Position numbers and translations under genes: made by a program
Notes under the pieces: model-generated
Told to the model about the DNA's origin: nothing
Database searches by the model: none
Seen by the model: only the letters and a program-made list of their open reading frames with translations
Assembly (NCBI GenBank): GCA_019118725.1
Contig: DWYO01000013.1
Location: 1 to 7,168, forward strand
DNA length: 7,168 nt
Source: Candidatus Parabacteroides intestinavium
Lineage (GTDB): Bacteria; Bacteroidota; Bacteroidia; Bacteroidales; Tannerellaceae
Direction: 5' to 3'
In this document: positions 1 to 5,831 of the stretch, in pieces
Numbering within the stretch: the stretch's first letter is position 1
Layout: each line of letters starts with the position of its first letter

Positions 1-163
1 AGAATTCAAGTCCTGCATTTTTACGTGGATCAAATGTTTCATGAACGTCCATTTCCAAGTCCGGAACATAATAAGGACACCCTGCATACAGCTTTTCAGC
101 AAACCGTATGAAGTCATTCATCTCACGCTTAGTCTCTACCTTCTTTACTTGAATTTTATCCAT
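1..163 (-). CDS. N-terminal part of a probable GNAT-family-like protein (truncated by window edge)
   Basis: Reading leftward from an ATG at 163, 54 codons stay open to the window edge; the 3' part is missing. The peptide begins MDKIQVKKVETK and contains CPYYVPDLEMDVHETFDPRKN. From memory, this matches the start of a conserved family of about 350-400 residues annotated as GNAT-type N-acetyltransferases, which opens with a lysine-rich strand followed by a YxVPxL...D...TxxxxKNP segment. The acetyl-CoA-binding part would lie outside the window, so no catalytic residue can be checked. The gene is separated from the upstream lipoprotein gene by a hairpin terminator and so should have its own promoter. 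Two weak candidates are TACTTTTA at 172-179, which would give an almost leaderless message, and TACTCTTG at 214-221. The coding call is firm; the family call is moderate. Confidence 0.62.
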   Translation of the reverse strand, partial: MDKIQVKKVETKREMNDFIRFAEKLYAGCPYYVPDLEMDVHETFDPRKNAGLEF

Positions 164-250
164 AATGGGCGTAAAAGTATATAAAACACCATATACTTAA
201 AAGCCCCCAAAAGCAAGAGTACCTTTTTAGACTAACATTTGAGAATTTAA

Positions 251-272
251 GGACAGGAATGTAGTCCTGTCC
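251..272 (-). terminator. Rho-independent-type terminator of the lipoprotein gene
   Basis: A perfect 8-bp inverted repeat, GGACAGGA / TCCTGTCC with a 6-base loop, lies 9 bases past the stop codon at 282-284. On the minus strand it is followed by TTAAATTCTC, a moderately T-rich tail rather than a clean U-run. Its place between the end of one minus-strand gene and the start of the next fits a terminator for the argS-to-lipoprotein cluster. Confidence 0.72.
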
Positions 273-281
273 CCTTCCTTC

Positions 282-1310
282 TTATTCTAATTCAAACGTG
301 ACCAGTAGGCCTTTGTGGTCGGTAGGCCAAACACCGAGGGGAAGTAAAAATTTATCTTGTGTTTCATTCGGAACCCGTTGGCTATAGGCAATGCTGCCTT
401 CATGTCCAAAGATAATCGCATCTTTCAGGGTTAATCCCTCTTGAGGAGCATAGAAAATATAATCGATACGTTCCCGTTCGTCCGATTTAGGAGTCCAGGT
501 AAGTTTGCTGATTTCTTTATCCGGATTATTATCCGGGAAGGTAATTCCCGGGTGTGTCACCGGATCAGGATATAATGTACGGTAAGTATCCACATAACCC
601 GCTTCCTCTAAAAGAGTCGTTACCGTCCAAGGAATAACCAATCCGTTATGTGCATAAAGATCTTTCGTCTCCTCCGTCCAGTCCAGATGTGAAGGTTCAT
701 TGAAATCACCTCCTAAAATAACTATACTCCCCTGTTCTCTTTCAATTTTAGCATCCGCAATAAACAGGCGGATAGCATCATCCCGCAACGAAGCATCATT
801 CACCTTCAATACCTCCTCTACGCTAGTCGGTAAAGGAATTTCTTCCCATGTCGATCCGTCATATCCCCGTACATTATAATAAGCATCATTCAGGTAATCT
901 AAATGAGCCGTATAAATAGCCGCACGCTTACCCCGAATAGAAGTGACCATTTTATAAATGCTTCCATGATCATCCTTTTCAGGATAAACCGTTACGGAAT
1001 CTGTTATCGGATATTTACTTAACAAACCTGAGTCATAGCTATAAAAAGAATAATAATCCAGTCCTTTTTCCTTCAAAGAAGCCGTCAAACGGGCGGTAAA
1101 ATTGGTGTTATGATAATTACGCACCTCACTAAAGGTAACAAAATCGGGCCGGAGACGGACTATCTCATCGACTATTGCCTCATATCCCCCTTTTACCATA
1201 GTCCCTTCCTGCCAGATATTCCATTGCAAGACAGTAAATTCCTGTTTCTCTCTTGTACACCCTGCCAGCAGACAAGCCAGCATACTCATAAAAACTATAA
1301 AAATTTTCAT
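282..1310 (-). CDS. Endonuclease/exonuclease/phosphatase (EEP) family lipoprotein
   Basis: A 342-residue predicted lipoprotein. The N-terminus, starting MKIFIVFMSM, is a signal peptide ending in the lipobox LAGC with Cys18 as the lipidated residue; acidic or basic residues (TREKQE) follow at once. The rest has the ordered metal-dependent phosphodiesterase signature of the DNase I/sphingomyelinase/Mg2+ phosphatase superfamily: N31 in QWNIW, E62 in FSEVR, H136 in TAHLD, D202 and N204 in GGDFN, D283 in RIDYIF, and D331-H332 in TDHKG. All expected catalytic and metal ligands are present, so an active hydrolase is likely. The substrate (nucleic acid, phospholipid or sugar phosphate) cannot be told from sequence; an extracytoplasmic, membrane-anchored location is inferred from the lipobox. 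The start at 1310 is chosen over an in-frame ATG at 1367 because only the later one places the signal peptide at the N-terminus and avoids overlap with the sigma-factor gene. It is the last gene before the 251-272 hairpin. Confidence 0.9.
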   Translation of the reverse strand: MKIFIVFMSMLACLLAGCTREKQEFTVLQWNIWQEGTMVKGGYEAIVDEIVRLRPDFVTFSEVRNYHNTNFTARLTASLKEKGLDYYSFYSYDSGLLSKYPITDSVTVYPEKDDHGSIYKMVTSIRGKRAAIYTAHLDYLNDAYYNVRGYDGSTWEEIPLPTSVEEVLKVNDASLRDDAIRLFIADAKIEREQGSIVILGGDFNEPSHLDWTEETKDLYAHNGLVIPWTVTTLLEEAGYVDTYRTLYPDPVTHPGITFPDNNPDKEISKLTWTPKSDERERIDYIFYAPQEGLTLKDAIIFGHEGSIAYSQRVPNETQDKFLLPLGVWPTDHKGLLVTFELE

Positions 1311-1334
1311 TACTTGTTTGTTTTTATATTTCTC

Positions 1335-1367
1335 CAAAATTATTTCACCACCTCTAATAAAACCCAA
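1335..1367 (-). promoter_or_regulatory. Candidate Bacteroides-type promoter for the EEP lipoprotein gene
   Basis: On the minus strand TAATTTTG (1335-1342) is an exact match to the Bacteroidetes -7 consensus TAnnTTTG. TTGG (1364-1367) lies 21 bases upstream as an imperfect -33 element (consensus TTTG). A start a few bases downstream would give a leader of roughly 20 nt, A-rich and without a Shine-Dalgarno sequence, ending at the ATG at 1310. The element overlaps the TAA stop of the sigma-factor gene, so it lies at the very end of that reading frame. It could let the lipoprotein be expressed apart from the operon. The match is short and may be chance. Confidence 0.4.
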
Positions 1368-1906
1368 GCTATCAGCAAATCAGACTTCAATTTCTCTTTC
1401 AGGAAGCGAAGCGCACGATAAAGTTGTGTTTCAACGGTCTTCTCAGACAAAGATAGCCGCTCGGCTATCTCCTTTTGCGAAAGATGTTCCCGCCGACTCA
1501 TACAAAAAATCTCCCGGCGTGCAGAGGGCAACTGGTCTATCAATTTCTCGATATAATCTTTGAGCGATTTTGCCTCCAATTTCTTTTCCAACAAAGCATC
1601 ATCCGGCATATCAGCCATTTCGGCCAAGTCCAGCGAAGCTTCAAAAACCGCTTTTTCCGTTTCCTTATACACCAAATGCCGTGCTACCGTATAAAGATAT
1701 GCATCAAAACTCAGTTCCGGATTTATTGCCTCATGCCTTTCCCAAATTTTGAGAAACACACTTTGTGTCAAATCCTCAGCCAATGACTTGTCATAGAGCA
1801 AAGATAACACAAAATGATAGATAATGGGATTATATTCCCAATACACCTCCTCAAAAGCCTTCGTATCTCCGGCTTTCAATCGTACCAATGTAGGTTTATC
1901 TATCAT
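1340..1906 (-). CDS. ECF-type RNA polymerase sigma-70 factor, Bacteroidetes-expanded family
   Basis: A 188-residue ECF sigma factor. Region 2 covers about residues 10-80, with AFEEVYWEYNPIIYHFV (2.1) and AEDLTQSVFLKIW (2.2), the core-polymerase-binding helix. Region 4 covers about 120-172, with LPSARREIFCMSR followed by a helix-turn-helix (LSQKEIAERLSLSEKTVE, then QLYRALRFLKEKL), the -35-recognising part. The MSR...LS.KEIAE.L.LS.KTVE.QL.RAL pattern is that of the large family often annotated as 'sigma-70 factor, Bacteroides expansion family'. A short hydrophobic tail, LLIAWVLLEVV, ends the protein. The start at 1906 is 15 bases after the mrp stop; the leader is T-rich with no Shine-Dalgarno sequence. 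Such sigma factors are usually followed by a FecR-type anti-sigma and a SusC/SusD pair; here the next gene is instead an EEP lipoprotein. Its target promoters and its regulator are not visible. Confidence 0.93.
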   Translation of the reverse strand: MIDKPTLVRLKAGDTKAFEEVYWEYNPIIYHFVLSLLYDKSLAEDLTQSVFLKIWERHEAINPELSFDAYLYTVARHLVYKETEKAVFEASLDLAEMADMPDDALLEKKLEAKSLKDYIEKLIDQLPSARREIFCMSRREHLSQKEIAERLSLSEKTVETQLYRALRFLKEKLKSDLLIAWVLLEVVK

Positions 1907-1921
1907 TTGACAAAAGAAAAA

Positions 1922-3034
1922 CTATTTCTTGGTGACATGCACCCGTTCAGTCGGAGCCAAATTCGTATTTCGGAATTCCGTTTGTTCAACCAGTTGACCG
2001 GCCAATTCCCGAAATGCCGCACCCGTGATGCTATCCGGATTCAGGGCAACCGGCTCACCGGAATCCCCTCCTTCACAAATACTCTGTACGATAGGAATCT
2101 GTCCCAACAAAGGAATATGCAACTCTTCAGCCAAGCGTTTACATCCCTCTTTTCCGAAGATATAATATTTATTATTAGGTAACTCCGCCGGAGTAAACCA
2201 AGCCATATTCTCGATCAATCCCAATACTGGAACATTCACCTTCTCACCGGTAAACATACTGATACCTTTACGCGCATCAGCCAAAGCCACCTCTTGTGGA
2301 GTACTTACCACAACAGCACCCGTTATCGCCAGGGTCTGAACCATCGTCAGATGAATATCGCTTGTTCCCGGAGGAAGGTCGATCAGGAAATAATCCAATG
2401 CCCCCCAATTGGCATCACCTATCAATTGCTTCAAGGCATTGCTTGCCATGGCACCACGCCATAAAACGGCATCATCCTTGTTGACAAAAAATCCTATCGA
2501 GAGCATTTTCACGCCATAATTTTCGACCGGTTCTATCAATTCCCGGCCTCCGACCTCTACCATATAAGGACGCGCCTCTTCCAAATGGAACATCTTGGGT
2601 TGTGACGGACCGAATATATCGGCATCCAACAATCCTACTTTATATCCCAATTGAGCCAAAGCTACGGCTAAATTAGCCGCCACCGTACTCTTTCCCACTC
2701 CTCCTTTACCAGAAGATACCGCAATGATATTCTTCACCTCCGGCAAGAGTTTGTCCGGTTCAGGACGCGCCAATTGTCTTGCCTTAACGGTAATATTATT
2801 CTTGATATTCACCTCCGGGCTGATATAAGTCAATATTGCGGTTTCAGCCGCCTTTACCACAGACCGGATAAACGGATCGTTGGGCTTATCGAAAAGCAAA
2901 GAGAAGGTGACATTCATTCCATCGATACGGATATTATCTTCCACCATTCCCATTTCTACCAGATCTTTGCCTGTACCAGGATACCGTACGTTCCTGAGAG
3001 CATCTAAAATTAATTGTGGATATAACTTAATCAT
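1922..3034 (-). CDS. mrp: Mrp/NBP35 (ApbC) family P-loop ATPase, Fe-S cluster carrier
   Basis: A 370-residue cytosolic ATPase, the same size as typical bacterial Mrp. Residues 1 to about 85 form the MIP18/DUF59 domain. The ParA/MinD-like ATPase follows, with the deviant Walker A GKGGVGKS at 109-116 (signature lysine K110, P-loop lysine K115), switch I DADIFGPS at 137-144 and Walker B/switch II DLPPGTSD at 219-226. Family members bind an Fe-S cluster at a dimer interface and pass it to apoproteins. Unusually, the loop that normally carries CxxC, between NM(S/A) and IFG, reads NMAWFTPAELPNNKYYIFG (276-294) with no cysteine. The only nearby cysteine is C298 in GKEGC. The ATPase is therefore intact, but the canonical cluster ligands are absent. 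From memory, Bacteroides homologues share this TPAELP loop, so it is probably lineage-specific rather than a mutation. It starts 18 bases after the trmB stop and is presumably cotranscribed with it. Confidence 0.95.
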   Translation of the reverse strand: MIKLYPQLILDALRNVRYPGTGKDLVEMGMVEDNIRIDGMNVTFSLLFDKPNDPFIRSVVKAAETAILTYISPEVNIKNNITVKARQLARPEPDKLLPEVKNIIAVSSGKGGVGKSTVAANLAVALAQLGYKVGLLDADIFGPSQPKMFHLEEARPYMVEVGGRELIEPVENYGVKMLSIGFFVNKDDAVLWRGAMASNALKQLIGDANWGALDYFLIDLPPGTSDIHLTMVQTLAITGAVVVSTPQEVALADARKGISMFTGEKVNVPVLGLIENMAWFTPAELPNNKYYIFGKEGCKRLAEELHIPLLGQIPIVQSICEGGDSGEPVALNPDSITGAAFRELAGQLVEQTEFRNTNLAPTERVHVTKK

Positions 3035-3052
3035 AATTTACAAACTTATAAT

Positions 3053-3811
3053 TCATTTTCCTGCCGCCAGCGCACTTCGTTTGCTCCGATTGAAACTCCG
3101 GTAAGCGTCATATTCGATCTCGACATCCGGCTCAATCAACTCCTCGCGAGGTTCACATACGAACTGGATATATTTAATATTCAAACCTCTTTCCAACCAT
3201 TGTTGTTCATAATAGGTACGGATGGAAAGAATTTCATCAGCTTGACCACAATGATAAAGATCGTCTGTCTGAACCTTTACCGGATAGCGGTTTGCCTTGA
3301 CCATCTCGCACGTATAGGTATACATAAAATTACTATCCGTTTTCAGATGAATCACCCCTTCATCGGAAAGAATCTCCCGATAAAGTTTCATGAAACGGGT
3401 AGAAGTCAATCGTTTGTTTACCTTCTTCATCTGCGGGTCGGGAAAGGTTATCCATATTTCCGACACCTCGCCCGGCGCAAAGAAATGCGTGATCAGTTCG
3501 ATACTTGTCCGAAGAAAAGCCACATTTTTCATACCGCATTCCAAAGATTCCTTCGCACCGCTCCACATACGCGCACCTTTGATGTCTATCCCGATAAAAT
3601 TCTTATCCGGGAAAAGACGCCCTAAGCCAACCGTATATTCCCCTTTTCCACATCCCAATTCCAATACTATGGGATTATTGTTATGGAAAAATTCTTCCCT
3701 CCAGTGTCCACGCATTGAGAATTCTTCGGTCTGCAAGACACTGAACGGGTATTGGAACACATGCGGATAACCCGCCATATCGCTGAACTTTGCTAATTTA
3801 TTCTTTCCCAT
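3053..3811 (-). CDS. trmB: tRNA (guanine(46)-N7)-methyltransferase
   Basis: A 252-residue class I SAM-dependent methyltransferase that makes m7G at position 46 in the variable loop of tRNAs. The SAM-binding glycine loop is ELGCGKGE at 51-58, followed by GIDIKGARMW (74-83), which carries the acidic ribose-binding position. The family hallmark FPDPQMKKVNKRL lies at 123-135 and corresponds to FPDPWxKKRHxKRR in other bacteria. LKTD (156-159) and a late Y..E..W..G...Y segment complete the TrmB pattern. A basic tail at the C-terminus (about 238-252, rich in R and K) could help bind tRNA. Size is close to the E. coli enzyme, with a slightly longer tail. The start at 3811 is 9 bases after the argS stop, so translational coupling to argS is likely. 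Linking two tRNA-related genes in one operon is functionally coherent. Confidence 0.96.
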   Translation of the reverse strand: MGKNKLAKFSDMAGYPHVFQYPFSVLQTEEFSMRGHWREEFFHNNNPIVLELGCGKGEYTVGLGRLFPDKNFIGIDIKGARMWSGAKESLECGMKNVAFLRTSIELITHFFAPGEVSEIWITFPDPQMKKVNKRLTSTRFMKLYREILSDEGVIHLKTDSNFMYTYTCEMVKANRYPVKVQTDDLYHCGQADEILSIRTYYEQQWLERGLNIKYIQFVCEPREELIEPDVEIEYDAYRSFNRSKRSALAAGK

Positions 3812-3820
3812 GCCTTAGCA

Positions 3821-5614
3821 TTACATACGTTCCGGAACTTCAATACCTAACAAGCCCATCGCTTCTTTGACCACTTTAGCCACATTAGCCGAAAGAACAA
3901 GACGGAATACTTTCAGACGCATATCTTCTTCACGCAAAATCGAGAAGTCATGATAGAACTGATTGTATTCTTTTACCAAATCATACGTATAATTAGCTAT
4001 TAATGCCGGACTATAGGTCGTTCCTGCCTCTTTGACCACCTCCGAGAAATTAGCCAAAAGTTGGATAAGTCCCTCCTCTTTTTCGGAAATGGCAAACCCG
4101 ACCGGAAGTTGAGCAGGCAATTCGATTCCCTGTTCGCCGGCCTTACGTAAAACAGAACAGATACGAGCGTGAGTATATTGAATAAACGGGCCTGTATTTC
4201 CATTGAAATCAATTGATTCTTTCGGATTGAATGTCATATTTTTACGCGGATCGACCTTCAATAAGAAATATTTCAATGCACCAAGACCTACCATTCTCGC
4301 TATATTTTCAGATTCCTGCTGGGTCAGTCCGTCCAGTTTACCTAACTCTTGGGAAGTCTCACGAGCTGTATTAATCATCTCTTCCATCAAATCATCGGCA
4401 TCGACTACGGTACCTTCACGGCTCTTCATTTTTCCTTCCGGCAATTCTACCATGCCATACGAGAAGTGTACCAGCCCCTTACCAAACTCAAATCCCAATT
4501 TATCCAACAAGATAGAAAGTACCTGGAAATGATAATTCTGCTCATTACCCACCACATAAATCATTTTGTTGATAGGATAATCATCAAAACGGAGCTTGGC
4601 CGTACCGATATCTTGAGTCATATAGACCGAAGTGCCATCCGCACGAAGCAGAAGTTTCTCATCCAATCCCTCTTTAGTAAGGTCAGCCCATACAGAGCCA
4701 TCCGGACGCCGATAAAAAATACCTTTTTCCAACCCTTCAAGCACCTTTGCCTTACCCTCCAGATAGGTATCTGATTCGTAATAAATCTTATCGAAATCTA
4801 CCCCCATCTGTTTATAAGTCTCATCAAAACCGGCATAAACCCAATCGTTCATCATCTTCCATAACGCACGGACCTCCTTGTCTCCGGCTTCCCATTTACG
4901 AAGCATCTCACGGGCCTCCTGCATCAAAGGAGATGCGACTTCCGCTTCTTCCTTACTCATGCCTTGTGCTTCCAAAGCACTGGTTTCTTCTTTCAATTTA
5001 TTACTGAAAAGCACATAAAAATCGCCAATCAGGTGATCACCTTTCTTTCCGGTCGATTCCGGTGTTGCCCCATTTCCCCATTTTTTCCAAGCCAACATGG
5101 ATTTACAAATATGGATACCACGATCATTTACAATATTCGTCTTAACCACTTTGTTTCCATTTGCAGCTATGATTTTCGACAAACTATATCCCAAGAGGTT
5201 ATTACGGACATGCCCCAAGTGCAATGGCTTGTTGGTGTTCGGTGATGAGTATTCAATCATGACCAACGGAGCATTTTCCGAAACCGGAATAATGCCATAA
5301 TGCGCTTGGGCATGAATGTCGTTAAGCAGATTGATCCAGCAATCGCATGCTACGGTTAAGTTTAAGAACCCCTTGATTACGTTAAACTCAGCCACCGCCG
5401 GTTCATTCTTCACTAAATATTCGCCAATTTCCTGAGCGGTTTGCTCCGGAGATTTCCTGGACATACGCAAGAACGGAAAGACAACCAAGGTCAGATGTCC
5501 TTTGAACTCTTTCTTTGTCTTTTGCAACTGTACTTGTTCCGTATTTACATCTACGCCATACAATTCTTTGATACCGGCAATTACTGCACCGGCAATTTGC
5601 TGTTCAATCACCAT
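3821..5614 (-). CDS. argS: Arginyl-tRNA synthetase
   Basis: A 597-residue class I aminoacyl-tRNA synthetase that charges tRNA-Arg in the cytosol. Residues 1 to about 105 are the Arg-tRNA synthetase N-terminal domain (D-loop recognition). The catalytic Rossmann core carries the HIGH motif as HLGH at 132-135 within SSPNTNKPLHLGHVRNN, and the second signature as KMKSREG at 395-401, a variant of KMSKS. SDTYLEGKAKVLEGL (281-295) and MTQDIGTAK (332-340) are further typical segments. The all-helical DALR anticodon-binding domain starts near GPFIQYTHARICSVLR (475-490) and ends with LLGIEVPERM. Length is close to the usual 550-600. The ATG at 5614 is preceded by an A-rich leader with no Shine-Dalgarno sequence, as is common in Bacteroidetes. 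It is the first gene of the minus-strand cluster, driven by a promoter near 5712-5719. Confidence 0.97.
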   Translation of the reverse strand: MVIEQQIAGAVIAGIKELYGVDVNTEQVQLQKTKKEFKGHLTLVVFPFLRMSRKSPEQTAQEIGEYLVKNEPAVAEFNVIKGFLNLTVACDCWINLLNDIHAQAHYGIIPVSENAPLVMIEYSSPNTNKPLHLGHVRNNLLGYSLSKIIAANGNKVVKTNIVNDRGIHICKSMLAWKKWGNGATPESTGKKGDHLIGDFYVLFSNKLKEETSALEAQGMSKEEAEVASPLMQEAREMLRKWEAGDKEVRALWKMMNDWVYAGFDETYKQMGVDFDKIYYESDTYLEGKAKVLEGLEKGIFYRRPDGSVWADLTKEGLDEKLLLRADGTSVYMTQDIGTAKLRFDDYPINKMIYVVGNEQNYHFQVLSILLDKLGFEFGKGLVHFSYGMVELPEGKMKSREGTVVDADDLMEEMINTARETSQELGKLDGLTQQESENIARMVGLGALKYFLLKVDPRKNMTFNPKESIDFNGNTGPFIQYTHARICSVLRKAGEQGIELPAQLPVGFAISEKEEGLIQLLANFSEVVKEAGTTYSPALIANYTYDLVKEYNQFYHDFSILREEDMRLKVFRLVLSANVAKVVKEAMGLLGIEVPERM

Positions 5615-5711
5615 ATCTTATTTTTGAGTTTTTTGAATTTTCAAGTTCTTGTATTGTTATGTTTGTTTGCTTTTGTCACACCCGACTAAAAACTTACAAA
5701 CTTATTTTTTG

Positions 5712-5719
5712 CAAAGGTA
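5712..5719 (-). promoter_or_regulatory. argS operon promoter (-7 element TACCTTTG)
   Basis: On the minus strand TACCTTTG followed by C is an exact and archetypal Bacteroidetes -7 element (TAnnTTTG). Transcription from it would start near 5705 and give a leader of about 90 nt, rich in A and poor in structure. No TTTG-like -33 element is visible 19-21 bases upstream, so the -7 match carries the call. It is the only strong candidate in front of argS. Confidence 0.6.
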
Positions 5720-5738
5720 CGCTTTTTCATGGAGAATT

Positions 5739-5770
5739 ATTGCAGGTATTGATTATTTCCATTACATTTG
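5739..5770 (+). promoter_or_regulatory. Fucosidase promoter (ATTG / TACATTTG)
   Basis: TACATTTG at 5763-5770 matches TAnnTTTG exactly, and ATTG at 5739-5742 matches the -33 TTTG in three of four bases with a 20-base spacer, the usual distance. Transcription would begin near 5775, giving a leader of about 57 nt before the ATG at 5832. The -33 lies where the argS promoter's own -33 would be, so the two polymerase sites are back to back and probably overlap. Confidence 0.6.
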
Positions 5771-5788
5771 CGTGTGTTTCAAACGCAA
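5768..5788 (+). repeat. Imperfect inverted repeat at the fucosidase transcription start
   Basis: The arms TTGCGTGTG and CAAACGCAA pair at 8 of 9 positions around a 3-base centre; the outer six pairs (TTGCGT/ACGCAA) are perfect. It begins inside the -7 element and spans the predicted start site. It could be an operator bound by a dimeric repressor or activator, or, once transcribed, a partial stem at the 5' end of the mRNA. It is not followed by a T-run, so it is not a terminator. Confidence 0.4.
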
Positions 5789-5831
5789 TTTACCGATTGT
5801 TTCATTTCAAATAAATACTTAATTGAATATC

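Noticed and set aside
395..401. Residues 395-401 of ArgRS (KMKSREG) as a defective KMSKS motif.
   Set aside because: ArgRS proteins commonly have a divergent second signature, and the context GKMKSREGTVVDADDL is typical of functional enzymes; the coordinates here are residue numbers of the argS product.
1311..1367. In-frame upstream start for the EEP lipoprotein adding 19 residues (MGFIRGGEII...).
   Set aside because: It would bury the signal peptide and lipobox inside the protein and overlap the sigma-factor gene; the ATG at 1310 gives a textbook lipoprotein N-terminus.
3041..3048. TAAGTTTG before mrp as a separate mrp promoter.
   Set aside because: It has no good -33 partner at 19-21 bases (only CTGG at 18) and would give a nearly leaderless message; readthrough from argS-trmB is simpler.
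3360..3566. Minus-strand frame overlapping trmB in another phase, and the many plus-strand frames opposite argS, trmB, mrp and the lipoprotein.
   Set aside because: They overlap genes with intact domain signatures and show no domain, signal peptide or plausible initiation region of their own.
5633..5651. Short inverted repeats TTGAA-TT-TTCAA and CAAG-TT-CTTG in the argS leader as a riboswitch or T-box element.
   Set aside because: The arms are only 4-5 bp and AT-rich, with no conserved T-box sequence or terminator; expected by chance in an A/T-rich leader.
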